NCBI GenBank assembly: GCA_031841125.1
Contig: CM063107.1
Coordinates: 61,577,814-61,641,813, forward strand
Length of the DNA stretch: 64,000 bases
Direction: 5' to 3'
Source: Acanthococcus lagerstroemiae
Taxonomy: Eukaryota; Arthropoda; Insecta; Hemiptera; Eriococcidae
Shown here: in pieces, positions 21,843-33,086 of the stretch
How positions within the stretch are numbered: the first letter of the stretch is position 1
How the letters are laid out: the number at the start of each line of letters is the position of its first letter
The notes under the pieces: model-generated
What the model saw: the letters and a program-made list of their open reading frames with translations, nothing else
Databases searched by the model: none
Told to the model about the DNA's origin: nothing
Program-made: the position numbers and the translations under genes

Positions 21843-22932
21843 TATTTCCGTTTGTTTCTGTCGTCCATTAAAAAACAAAAAACAGTAAAACGTACGATGG
21901 GTAGGTTTAACAATAGACACTGTGTGACCGCGCACAAAGAAAGGTACCTAAATTGTAATTTTTGGGAAAACGCGTTTAAAGTCTGGCAACATTGTTCTGG
22001 TTTATAAACGCACTTCTAACCTCAAAATCGAATTTTTAGTTCTTTGTGCACGGTCACACGGTCACATACGAAGATATAGTTCCTGTCCCACTGAACCTTT
22101 ATAGTGGAAAAATATAAGAAAAAGGAGAAGACAGGAAAAAGGCGAAGTATCAAGGTGGTTGCAGAAAATAAACTGGTTAGGTAATCCATAGAAGAAAGTT
22201 AGCGCGACAGGAAGAGGTTACTTTTTTAGGAAATATCAGACTTTATGTACGTATTTTACATTTGACCAAAAACAAAAGGAAGATGCATGAATGGTTGGTC
22301 AATATTATTACAAAATTTGGAAGAGTTGATCCACACAAATGGTTAGTGGAGCCGTAGGTATACCTGCTTCGAGTTATTAACCTATATTCAGCTCTTAGCA
22401 TCTGAGTCAGTCTTGATTTAGTTTTAAGATGTGTAACCAAATGACGTATACAGGGACGTACCAATAGGAAGGCAGGGAGGCACTTACCCCTCCTGTAGAA
22501 ATTTTTCATTCAGCAGTTGGGAAAATTTGTCATTTCATTCAGGTGGAGTTGGGAAAACCCAGTAAGTCAAAAGTGTTATTTTGTTTTTGTTTTTGATGTT
22601 GTTGTTTTGCTTTGATACTTGGGAACTGAGTTAAGAAGTTGGAAAAATCCAACAACTCAAAACATTCTTTTTTCTTTGATACTTGGGAATTTTGAGTTGA
22701 GTCAGCTGGTATTTTTACAATTTCCCCCCCCCCCCAAGGAAAACTCGTCGGGATGTCCTTGATGGCGTACGACCAAGTGCAGGTTGCGCTACCTCTTTCG
22801 GTTATATATTAAAGGTAATTCGGGACAGCAAAAGACATTCACTACTGTACAAAAGCTTGCGCAGAGATTACAAACGAAGTCCAAAAAACTACTCGATAGT
22901 CTTAACACGGATAACTCAAGAATAAGACGAAC
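21843..22932. other. Duplicated spacer and intron start after UGT exon A4
   Basis: 22085-22260 matches 24094-24260 (aaaatataagaaa, acaggagaaaag, ttttacatttga, aaggaagatgc). 22290-22470 matches 14816-15000. A short inverted pair, gggaac/gttggaaaa, and a run of C lie near 22730. No gene. Confidence 0.5.
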
Positions 22933-23716
22933 CTTTGGTAATGGAGCAGCTGGTCTGATATGGATTCCAGCAATTGGTATGACTCCAGGAACTAATGGCA
23001 CTATTGAATTCAAGCTCTCGTGGGCATTTGTAAATATAATGCTAGTATTCTTCACTGTATCATATATCGACGGAGCCGACGAGCCTAAGTATTTTTTGAT
23101 AATTCTTTCTTCGTGTTTTGAAATAATCTGATCATACAGTACGCTCGCAAGAAAATTAAGCAAAGTGTTATGAACCCTTTCAAAAAACGTCATTCGAGAT
23201 AGATATAAGGACGAAAAAGTAGGTATGTAACTAGGATTGGTCGGATTTGCAAGCCGATCTGACACCCAATTAAATAATGTATTAGATACATAAGTAATAA
23301 TTGGTGTTTGAAACTTAATCGCGAACAGTAACATTACATCAGAGATGAACGACTCAGTCATGAATAAATCATATGTGTCAGTCGAATTCATCAATGCTTT
23401 CAGAGGGAGACATTGCTCGATGGTCTCATAGTTGAACAATTTAGTGCTGAGAAGGAATGTGTTCAACCGGTCGTAATATCGGTTTGAACTCATTGATAGA
23501 ACTCCTTCTATGCTGCTGAAATTTCCGGCAACTACAAAACATTTGCTTATATCAACTTGATGGTAGTTCGGTATGGCCTGCTCCTTAGGACCGCACCATC
23601 AACGGATCAATGATGGCATAATGACTCTTAAACTGAAACGGATATACAACCAAAATGTTGTACGAGAGTCCGGTGCACAGAAAACTAGTTAGTAATATAA
23701 AAACCGAGAGAATCAT
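22933..23716 (-). pseudogene. UGT first exon A4, 41-bp deletion
   Basis: From the ATG at 23714-23716 the signal peptide and F-K-S-H-Y-A-I-I-D-P-L-M-V-R are intact. Then the segment coding L-A-E-L-G-H-N-V-T...F-P-K is missing (junction near 23590), fusing ccttagga to ccgcaccatc. The exon is 784 long against 825 in A3, a loss of 41, which shifts the frame. From about 23493 the rest is open (M-S-S-N-R-Y-Y through P-L-P-K and donor AAG|GTTCGT at 22931-22932). The downstream part is still close to its paralogues, with I-K-F in place of N-K-F, so death was fairly recent. Confidence 0.9.
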
Positions 23717-23952
23717 GCTAAATACACAGACGAATTATTTTGCGGGAAGATCAACGAATACACAGTATTCAAAAGCACAAGAAACAAAAGTTACTTCACT
23801 TCGTTTCAATACAAATACTGAATTATTGATGGCGCATTTTCATACCCAATAAATCGTGTTTCATGCCGACAACATTGCATCATTAACAAGCAAATCGTGA
23901 ATAGCTCTCTTATTAAACATTATTATATGGTCTTCCTATATCATTACATTCG

Positions 23953-23963
23953 TTATCTTATCT
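23953..23963 (-). promoter_or_regulatory. Double GATA-type motif upstream of A4
   Basis: TTATCTTATCT, 237 bp upstream of the A4 start, in an upstream block (23717-24090) homologous to that of A1. Confidence 0.4.
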
Positions 23964-24093
23964 TTAGCGTTCTGTAGTTGAAAACATTAATACTCGTCAA
24001 TTCAGATTTTGCCTCTGTACCATTTCGATCATTTCCTATCAAGTGCCGTACACGTGAGTCGTTTGAAAGTGAAGAAAAACTAGTTCACTCTCA

Positions 24094-25559
24094 TATTGAA
24101 CCTTATAATGAGAAAAATATAAGAAATAGGAGAAAACAGGAGAAAAGTGAAGCAACAAGGTGGTTGTGGAAAAGAAACTGGTCAGCCTATATAGAATCTC
24201 AGACTCCATACTCGTATTTTACATTTGATAAAAAATAAAAGGAAGATGCGTGAATCGTCACCAGTATACTATAGATGAAAGGTATAGAATTGTTGATCCA
24301 CAGAACGATCAGTGGAAACATCTTAGAGTCATTAATGTACACTCAGCTCTTAGAATGTGAGTCTTTATTCAGTTTTAATTCGGGTAACTGAAGGGCGCAC
24401 CAACCAAGTGCATAAGATTTCAAAGTTCATATTCGGACTGCAAGCGCGAAAGATTTGCCCTCTACAATTTTAGGCACGTGAAAAAAAGGAACTACTGAAA
24501 CCTTACACATTTTAGAAAAATTTATCAGATTGAAATAAAAATAGTCTCAGTGGAAGGGAAATTTTATGTAGGCCTAGATATTTTGAGATTTCTTTATGTC
24601 TGTAAATGAAATATTCCCCTTGATAAAGGTTACAAAAAACAGCGCGCCTTCGCTTTGCACAGCCCAAATAATTGTATTTTGGTAAAATTGTATATGACAA
24701 TGCCGGACGTTGCTTTTCATCCTCCAATAAAAGTATGTTTTTTCACATCATAATTTAAACATCATAGGTACATATATTATGATTCTACAGATGTTCAACT
24801 GATTTAAAACAGAAAGTTCTAACATAATTTTGAATAGGAGAAGGGTAGTAAATCCATAAAAAAGAATGCGAAATGAATAATATGTGCCCATGAAACAAAT
24901 CAAACCCCTGAGGAACCTCTTGCGCCACAGAGGGAGACAATGTTTTCGAGAAAGCAAAAGTTGGGGCAGTGGAAGGGGAATTAATGAATAATTTTTCATT
25001 TTGCAAGGTGGTAGTGACTCTTGTCCTGATGGCATGAGCCAAAAACTTGAAAAAATTCCTAAGAAACTGACCGAAAAACAAAGAATACACTAGAAAAGTA
25101 TGAAAAACATGAGGTAATAGAAGATTTTGCTATTTTTAGTGCCGGAAATATATTTTTTTAATACCAAAAATGGCATTTATAAGAATCATAAATTCTAAGC
25201 ATTATTTCTTTCCGTGGTATACCAGATTCTAAAGAAATTTTTGTTCGATAGAAAATCAAAAAACATACCGTGAAGTCGTCATTTACAGCACAAAGAAATT
25301 GATTAAAAATCACCTACACGTTAAATCATGGGAAATTAATACGTGAAATGGTCCACGTGTAGGCAGTGCAGTTCTGCGTGTTTCATGTCCTTGTCTGGTT
25401 GTAGTGATTTGTAATTAATTTTTGATTACAAATAAATTAACAAGATAGAAGAGGAGACTGGTACATATTTAGAAATGGAATAGACGGGGTTATTTACTAA
25501 CAAAACGTCACCATGTTAACGGAGAAATGAATTAATTTTATGAAATCTTCAAGAATGTG
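24094..25559. other. Spacer between A5 and A4, partly duplicated
   Basis: 24094-24430 matches 22085-22470. The remainder up to about 25540 has A/T-rich unique sequence with minus-strand frames of 71-101 codons that show no UGT or other domain. No gene is supported. Confidence 0.45.
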
Positions 25560-26536
25560 ATTTTTTTTTTAATTTACGTTCTATTTAAAGTGCCTTCCCC
25601 CTCCCAAAAAAACAACAAAAATCTATACTACTCGACTGACCATTATAATAAGGTAACTGTCTTATGTTTCCTGATTGGCATACTTCCTTCATCTCTATCT
25701 TTAATCGAGAAAAAAATAATAATTTTTTGTTTTAAGATGAAAAATATGTCTTATATGAATGCGTCGAGTCAGTAAATCATTGTACATGCATTTGTATTAA
25801 GTTCTTTTACTCTCGGTTGCAGGGAAATCAATTCAAGCTGAGACACCTTGTATGTAATGCTGTATCTAAGTATGTACTACCTGTGGGATATATTACAATT
25901 AGCTACCTATGTCCAGTTGGGAGGCCAAAAGAAGTACAAGACAATTTCAAAAGCTTATACTGAAAAATTATTGCATTTACACTCATGTTGAGCATCATCT
26001 AGAGGTGCAATATTAGACCAAATTTCCCTTTTACTCAATGCTTTCAACCACTCACTCAATATGTAAGTTCCTTGCTATAAATTTAGATAGATATCAATAT
26101 GAACGATTAATAATTACTTAGTTACATTGTTTATTTATTTGTTCATTATTTTTTACTTATCTCTTATTAATAACTTTTATTTAGTGAAAAATTTAATGAC
26201 TTATACGGAATTATTTATTTATAATAGGTATTCAATGTAATATTTTTAACAAAAATTGCTTCATTTATTTTTCATTATTGATTCATTAAAGTTCATGTAG
26301 AGGTTTCAATTAATTAATCTATTTTATTTTATTTTTTAATACTTATTAAAAATTGGTTCTCATGGATTCACCAGGCTACGCAAACTTAGTTTTGCATGGT
26401 TACATTTCAAATGCTTATCGGTAATTAGCGACACCAAAGGACACTGACCACTGCGCAAAAGCTCCCACAGAGATTACAAAACAAGCCAACAAAGTACTCG
26501 TTAGTCTCACATGCCTAACTCGAGAGTAAAACGAAC
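25560..26536. other. Duplicated spacer after UGT exon A5 and very AT-rich tract
   Basis: 25560-26090 parallels 7790-9660 and keeps the empty site of the TTATA-flanked MITE at 25955-25959. 26100-26350 is a very AT-rich tract of ttattta/tttatt words. The last 150 bp align with the sequence after the other group A donors. Confidence 0.55.
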
Positions 26537-27329
26537 CTTTGGTAATGAAGCAGCTGGTCTGATATGGATTCCAGCAATTGATATGACTCCAGGAACTAAC
26601 GGCATCACCGGATGCAAGCTCTCGTGGGCATATGAAAATATAATGCTGGTATTCTTCACTGTATCATATATTGACGGAGCCGACGAGCCTAAGTATTTTT
26701 TGATAATTCTTTCTTCGTGTTTTGAAATAATCTGATCATACAGTACGCTCGCAAGAAAATTAAGCAATGTGTTATGAACCCTTTCAGAGAACGTCATTCT
26801 AGACGGATATAAGGACGAAAAAGTAGGTATGTAACTAGGGTTTGTCAATTGATTAATGTATTAGGTACATAAGTAATAATTGGTGTTTGAAACTTATTGG
26901 CGAACAGTAACATTACATCAGAGATGAACGACTCAGTTATGAATAAGTCATATTTGTCAGTCGAAATGCTTTCAGAGGGAGACATTGCTCGATGGTCTCG
27001 TAGTTGACGAATTTAGAGCTTTGAAGGAATGCGTTCAACCGAAAGTAATATCGGTTTGAGCTAATCCACTGAAGTCTCTCTACGGTGCTGAAATTTCCGG
27101 GAATTCCAAAACATTTGCTTATGTCGACTTCATGGTAGTTCGGTATAACTTGCTTCTTAGGAAAATGATGGTAGACGGTTACATTATGACCCAGTTGTGC
27201 CAACCGCACCATTAACGGATCAATTATGGCATAATGACTCTTAAATGGTAACGGATATACAGCCAAAATGTTGTAGGAAAGCCCGGTGCACAGAAAACTA
27301 GTTAGTAATGCAAAAACTAAGAGAATCAT
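26537..27329 (-). pseudogene. UGT first exon A5, two deletions
   Basis: Open from the ATG (27327-27329) through F-K-S-H-Y, L-G-H-N-V-T-V-Y and E-Q-C-L-P-L-K-A. A 7-bp deletion near 26965 (within the M-N-S-T-D-K-Y region) then shifts the frame. A second, 25-bp deletion lies near 26848 (R-L-A-N region lost). The exon is 793 long against 825 in A3, a loss of 32, which equals 7 plus 25. The donor AAG|GTTCGT-like site remains at 26535-26536. Two separate losses make this the most damaged of the group A exons that keep both ends. Confidence 0.9.
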
Positions 27330-27420
27330 GCTAAATACGCGGACGAATTATTTCGCGGATAGATGAAGGGATGCACAGATTCTAAAGCACAAGAGACAAG
27401 TTACTTTACTGTGCTCCATT

Positions 27421-27510
27421 ACAAGTACTGAATTATTGGCAATTTCATACAACCCCGCCATAAATACAAGTACTGAATTATTGGCAATTTCATACAACCC
27501 CGCCATAAAT
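27421..27510. repeat. Perfect 45-bp tandem duplication upstream of A5
   Basis: acaagtactgaattattggc...cgccataaat occurs twice without a mismatch (27421-27465 and 27466-27510), about 90 bp upstream of the A5 start. The perfect match indicates a recent event. Confidence 0.9.
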
Positions 27511-27572
27511 ACAAGCCGTGAATTACAGCTATTGTTGAACGATAAATTATAGTCACGCTATGATTTTATTCA

Positions 27573-27583
27573 TTATCTTATTT
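27573..27583 (-). promoter_or_regulatory. Single GATA-type motif upstream of A5
   Basis: TTATCTTATTT, 244 bp upstream of the A5 ATG, aligns with the double motif of A1 and A4 but its second site has changed. This agrees with A5 being a pseudogene. Confidence 0.35.
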
Positions 27584-27764
27584 TCTGGTTCTGCAGTTGA
27601 GAACATGTTATTTGGTCGTCGAATGGACAATACATTATATCATTTTGTATCAAGTGCCATAAGTGATAGTCATAAAACGAGTATCTCAGCGCTGTGCCGG
27701 AGGTCTCAGGAGCGTAGCGAGTGTGCGATCACGTGTCGAGGCATAGTGCACATTCAAGCACGGG

Positions 27765-28485
27765 TAAAATGATATTTTTGAACTTCAGTTACTTTTCAGC
27801 ATGGGCAAAATATCATTTTAAACTTTAATTACTATACACATATGTATACCATGGGTCAAGTATTGCACTTCTGAACTTCAATTACTATTCAGCATGGGTT
27901 AAAGGTCATTTCAGAACTTGAATTACTTTTCAACATAAATAAAATGTCATCCCTAAATTTTAAATACGTTTTAGCATGGGTTAAAGGTCATTACTGAACT
28001 TCAATTACTTTTTAGCATGGGTTGAAGATTACTTCTGAATATTCTGAACCTAAATTTCTTCTCAACATGAATAAAAGGGGTCATTTCTAAACTTTAATTA
28101 TAATTAATTTTCAGCATTAGTGAAAGGTCATTTTTGAACTAGATTAACTTTTCAGCATAAGTGAAAATCATTTCTAAACTCTACTTCTTTTTCAGCATGG
28201 GTTAACAGGTCATTTTAAAACTTTAATTACTTTTATGGGTAAAAATCATTTCTGAATTTTAATCACTTTTTAGCATGAGTTGAAGATTACTTCTGAATAT
28301 TAATTACTATTCGGCATTGATTAAAGGTCATGTCTGAACTTTTAATTAATTACTCTTCAGCTTTAGTGAAAAGTAATTTCTGAACTAAATTTACTTTTCA
28401 GAATGGGTGAAAGGTATTATTTCTAAACTTATAATTACTTTTTGGCATGGGTTAAAGGTCATTTCTAAACTTTGATTACTGATCA
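27765..28485. repeat. Minisatellite of about 40-45-bp units, 16-17 copies
   Basis: Units of the type tttcagcatgggttaaaggtcatttctgaactttaattac, varying by substitution and small indels, run over 720 bp. Homologous short arrays sit upstream of A1 (11110-11192 and 14615-14815), at the same position relative to the UGT start, so the array belonged to the ancestral duplicated unit. Confidence 0.85.
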
Positions 28486-28749
28486 TCTCTGACAGGGTTG
28501 TTTTCAGAATGCATAATAGCCATTTGCAAAATACCTACGGCGCTTTTTACATAGGCGGGTATTAAAAAAATAAAACTATTGCACTTTGTATGTGGTTATA
28601 AAAATAAAGTTATCGTCATAAATTTTCCTTATTACAATTTTGTAGTAATAAGCTACCAAGTTGGTGCATAAAACCTTCGGAGACCCTCTTGAGATGAACA
28701 GAATGTCGGTTTACACAATCACAGTTTCAGTTGCATTTGCGTCAGTGTG

Positions 28750-30300
28750 CGATTTGTATTCGTATTATTTCTAATTTGTGGAAATGAAATAATTCATAAA
28801 TCCATAACAATGGAAGAATCAAATCGGGCAAAACGCCTAATAAAACGATCAACGAACTCACAAAGAAATCATCGACGCTCTACAAAAAGCCTCTGCCCTA
28901 GAAGGAGAGGATGTAATCGAGGCCACTATAGCTATAGCCGAATTTAATGAGCTTTGGAGGCAACTCGAAGACGTCTAATCAGCAAAATGGTCCAGCTGAT
29001 ATAGGTAAACCTGCATTCGAGATGTCAGGGCAACAAAGAACGATCTTCTGAGAAACTGTAGGGAAGCGAGGTCCCAATACATTCATTGGTCGGTAAATAC
29101 TCGTAAGTTCAAAGCTCAGAAGAACATTAAACACGTGAAGACAGCTACTACCAGTGTACGAGATTCAATTTTAAAGTTGTTTAGGTCCACGGGGGTCACA
29201 ATCCGAATCCACAAATGAACTTCCAAAAAAGTAAAGTTCAATGTTCGACGGTAATGGGTGCAATTTCGTAAAATTTTCTGTATTACGTATTTAAGAACAT
29301 GAATCAGAATTCCAGTTCGAGTTGTGGCTGCATTACCTCAAGGGAGCTGTAATCAGCGAAGTAGTCAGACTCGTCAAAGATTTCGAACTTAACAAAAATA
29401 CGTACATCGAGGCCTCAGGTCACCTTACCGCTCGCTATAACAAGCTGTCTATGATTTGCAAACACCTGTCCGATTTCGTTAGTCTGAAAAAATAAAGGAC
29501 GAGTTGGACATTTAAAAGCTGTTGGATACTGTTAGTATCACTTTATGCCAACCGCGGACTGGCTGGGAGGGATGGGGGAATCCCCGGCCGGGCCCCTTGG
29601 ACTGCGAGCCCACCCAAAATATGTCTTGTTCCACAAATGGAAAAATACTAGTGGGGGCCCCCGGCCCCCAATCAGTATTCCCCCTTTACAATTCCCTTGC
29701 CAGTCCGCGGGTGCTTTATGCAGATTGAAGATTTGTGAAATGGACAATGATAGTCTCTTTCTAGGTCGCAAGTAAGCTAGACAACGCAACCAAAAGAGAC
29801 TGGGAAAATTCCCTTCCGATCATTTAAAATTCCCAATGAAGAAACAGTTGAACAAGTTTTCCCGAGAAAGACAAAAAACTCAAAAAAAAAAAAAAAAAAC
29901 GAGAAGTTCGTTGCCATTTAAAAGCTTTTAAGGGGCAAATATGTGAAGGGTCTGCTTCTACGTATTACCTCAATCAATGCGAGAAGTTCAGAGAAACAAA
30001 TCCGAGCAAAAGGTTTAACATAATCAAACTCAAAAAGTTGTGCGTCGTTTGCTTCAACACAACACACACGGTCACGAATTACAACTATCCCAACTATCGC
30101 AATGGTGGTGATTGCCATCATACATTGCTGCACTTCAGTCAAGATCAATTGATGCAACCGCCTCAAAAGTCGATTTGGAAGACGGCGAAACTGAAAAGAA
30201 CACCAGCAAAGGTCAAGAGTCAACGCCCATATGTCCACGAATCCCACAGAAAACTCGATGCTCATTCCCGATGCAAGCAAGGTATTGTAGTGCTACCGAC
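28750..30300 (+). pseudogene. BEL/Pao-type retrotransposon gag remnant
   Basis: From about 28810 the plus strand reads M-E-E-S-N-R-A-K-R-L-I-K-R-S-T, then in shifted frames I-D-A-L-Q-K-A-S-A-L-E-G-E-D-V-I-E-A and E-F-N-E-L-W-R-Q-L-E-D-V. Near 29320-29500 are L-H-Y-L-K-G-A-V and L-T-A-R-Y-N-K-L-S. At 30038-30130, C-V-V-C-F-N-T-T-H-T-V-T and H-H-T-L-L-H match the gag zinc-knuckle region of BEL/Pao elements. Many stops and frameshifts; a hAT MITE interrupts it at 29549-29713. No pol region or LTR is recognised. Confidence 0.75.
29549..29713. mobile_element. hAT-type MITE, 165 bp, with 8-bp target duplication
   Basis: Ends CAACCGCGGACTGGC and (reverse complement) CACCCGCGGACTGGC pair as TIRs. 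CTTTATGC flanks both sides (29541-29548 and 29714-29721), the 8-bp duplication of hAT transposition. GC-rich, non-coding, inserted in the BEL/Pao relic. Confidence 0.9.
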
Positions 30301-31046
30301 TGCTGTCGGTTGACTATTGACTAACTGTAAATAGGCCCAACCCTGTGTTAGCTCATGTAAGGGACAAAGGAAACGCTTTCGCCCAACGCTGGGCGGTGTG
30401 CAGTACGTTGGGAGAGGACAGAGAAGGGAAGACGTACTGGTCGGTGCGCAAGAGTCCTGATCAAGTGGGAAAAAAGTTGGAAACCAAACGGCATAGAACA
30501 GTTTAAAACGTAAAAGCCTTTACTCTGAGTAGAATTTAAGAAATAAGCTCCAGTAGATCCGTGTCTTGAGGCACCTAACTCAATATTTATGCGTGCTTTC
30601 GCTTTGCTTGGTTTTGTCGGTACTCGCATTCTATCGGTAATTCTCGGCTTCAAATTTTATTTTACTGTTTTCTATTTCTGAAGTATTAATGTAACGTAAG
30701 TAAATACCTAAAAGTTAGCTCCAACCTTTCAACCTCAATCATCAAGAGGCTAAAATCTGAAAATTCACTTTGCAAATAGTTAAAGCTTCCAACTGTGGAA
30801 GAGAGGAACCTGTAATATACACTAAAAGGCTGTTGAAATAAATAAAAAATGAACTGGATAGAAAAGTTTCTCGACCTAAAGCAGGAGTACGCCAACTCAG
30901 TTTTCCTTACATTTCAAATATGTATCCATAATTAGGGACATCTAAATTCATTCACCACTGTGCAAAACTGCAGCTCGGAAATATTACCAAACAGGCCCAA
31001 AAATATACTCATAGTCTAACATAAATAACTCAAGAAGATAACGAAC
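30301..31046. other. Non-coding, and intron start after A6
   Basis: No domain is recognised in 30301-30890. From about 30895 the sequence aligns with that after the other group A donors (ccttacatttcaaat, ttcaccactg). No second UGT exon is recognised. Confidence 0.4.
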
Positions 31047-31874
31047 CTTGGGTAACGGAGTAGCTGGTTTGATATGGATTCCAGCAATTGGTATGACTCC
31101 AGGAACTAACGGCAACGCAGGATAAAAGCTCTCGTGGGCATTTATAAATATAATGCTGGTATTCTTCACGGTATCGTATATCGACGGAGCCGACGAGCCC
31201 AAGTATTTTTTGAAAACTTTTTCTCCATGTTTTGAAACTACTTGATCATACAGTACGTTTCCAAGAAAGCTAAGCAATGTGTTATGGACCCTTTCAGAGA
31301 ACGTCATTTTAGATCCATAAGAGGACCACAAAGTTGGTATGTAACTAGGGTTCGTCGGATTTCCAAGCCGATCTGACAACCAAGTTAATAATGCATTAGG
31401 TATATAAGTAATAATCGGTGTTTGAAACGTATTCGCGAATACTAACATTACATCCGTGTGGAAAGACTCAGTTATGAACAAATCATATTTGTCCGTTGAG
31501 TTCATCAAGTCTCTTAGTGGGAGACACTGCTCGATGGTATCGTAGTTGAAATATTGCCCGCTCAAAAGGAATAATGTCAACTGGCTGTGATATCGATTTG
31601 AGCTCAATATCGACTGGACTACCTCTATGCTGCCAAGATCTCCGGGGTATACAAAGCATTTGCTTATATCGACTTCGTGGTAGTTCGGTATGACTTGCTT
31701 CTTAGGAAAAGTATTGTAAATGGTTACATTATGACCCCGTTCTACCAACCGCATCATCAATGGATCGATGGTGGCGTAATGACTCTTCGAGTGAAACGGA
31801 TGTATAGCCAAAATATTGTACGAGAGTCCGGCGGACAAAAAACAAGTTAGTAATACAAAAATCGACAGAATCAT
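31047..31874 (-). CDS. UGT: UDP-glycosyltransferase first exon A6 (intact)
   Basis: 276 codons. The start at 31872-31874 (M-I-L-S-I-F-V-L-L-T-C-F) matches the paralogues; an in-frame ATG 18 codons upstream would put a charged extension before the signal peptide and is less likely. Landmarks: Y-N-I-L-A-I-H-P, the catalytic-base His in S-K-S-H-Y, R-G-H-N-V-T-I-Y, K-Y-D-L-F-I-T-E and N-P-S-Y-I-P-T-L. The exon ends P-L-P-K at donor AAG|GTTCGT (31045-31046). The region around residues 75-115 differs from A1 and A3. It lies at the right end of group A; the next exon, B7, belongs to the other group. Its upstream region (31875-32160) lacks the double GATA motif. Confidence 0.9.
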
Positions 31875-32329
31875 GCTGTACACGGACAAATTACTTTGCG
31901 GATAGAAAAACCGACACGCAGATTCCAAAGCACAAAAGAGACGAGACTACTACGCTATGTTTCGTTACAGATACTATTACTGACGATTTTATCATCTGTG
32001 TAAAGGGTACTATATGCCAACAATATTGCATCATTAACAAGCCATAATCAGTTATAATTTTATTGATGAAGACAATGAACACTGATTAACAGGAATATCT
32101 GACCAGCCACGATAAGAAAAATTGATCATAAACAGCTGATAAAATAGGGTACTGAGATTTTTTTAACACGCCATCTCAACAACGCAGTTTGCAAAACCCA
32201 CAACTTTAATTGTTTTATGGCTTTGTTTCATTAACCACAGTCAGAACGGGGTCGATGAAAATCCAGTTGCACTGGAGCACGTGCACCAGGCTGGATTTTT
32301 CACCTACAGTGCATTTACCTACACACGAA
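31875..32329. other. Upstream region of A6
   Basis: The leader (gacaaattactttgcggatag) resembles those of A1-A5. Beyond about 32060 the likeness fades. A short inverted pair, ccagttgcactgg...ccaggctgg, lies near 32265-32295. No GATA doublet and no gene seen. Confidence 0.4.
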
Positions 32330-33080
32330 CAGCTTTGAAAAGGACCTACTAAACAACAGCAAACACAAGAGAAACATACAGCTATGGGAAAGATATATAG
32401 ACGACATATTAATCGTCTGGGCAGGAACAGGCAGACAACTGGGCCAATTCCTCACGGAGACAAATAATATTTAAAAAAAAAAACAAAAACATAAAGTTCA
32501 CAATGGAAAAGGGCAATAAGACCACAAACTACCTCAACCTAACAATACAAATACAAGACAACAAGATACAGTACAACATTTACAGTAAACCCACCCACAT
32601 GGATGCAATAATACCCAATGACTCATTCCACCATCAAAAACACACAATGGCGGCATTATTACACAACTACTGCCACGAAGCAATCAACATATTAAACAAT
32701 ATAACGACCACAGAACAACAGAAATTCACAAAATCAAACAAATAACCATAAACAACAAAATATCAACCGCAGACAGTAGCCTGGACTGCGAACACTATGA
32801 AATGACCTACATAAAAGAAACAGGCAGAAAATTCACATCACAGAAGCTAAAGGAAGACAGATCACTTTTTGGAAAACACTGCAACGACTCCGGACATAAG
32901 GACATAACAACCACAAATTGACAGAAAAGTGCAAAATCCTGTACATAGAAAACAACCACAAGTAAAAGGAAATTAAAAGAACAACTAGAGATAGTAAAGG
33001 TAAAAACAAAACAAACCAATGTAATAAACACAACAACTAACTTCCAAAGCAAAAACCTATTCAAATTAACATAACCCTCC
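32330..33080 (+). pseudogene. Penelope-like element, 3' half (RT end and GIY-YIG endonuclease)
   Basis: Plus-strand pieces read L-L-N-N-S-K-H-K-R-N-I-Q-L-W-E-R-Y-I-D-D-I-L-I-V-W, the RT catalytic motif, then N-Y-L-N-L-T-I-Q-I, Y-S-K-P-T-H-M-D and H-T-M-A-A-L-L-H. After a frame change, a C-terminal Y-I-K-E-T-G-R-K-F and H-C-N-D-S-G-H-K-D-I match the GIY-YIG endonuclease of Penelope elements. An A-rich run at 32472-32482 breaks the frame. It starts about where the 5' half copy at 41591-43215 nears its end, and the two overlap by about 190 bp of similar sequence. Confidence 0.85.
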
Positions 33081-33086
33081 TTGATA

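Noticed and set aside
24512..25090. Three minus-strand ORFs (71-101 codons) considered as missing UGT exons
   Set aside because: None shows the UDP-sugar signature or any UGT C-terminal motif, and two overlap each other in different frames.
27765..28485. CRISPR-like array
   Set aside because: The units are continuous degenerate tandem repeats without unique spacers, in an animal genome.
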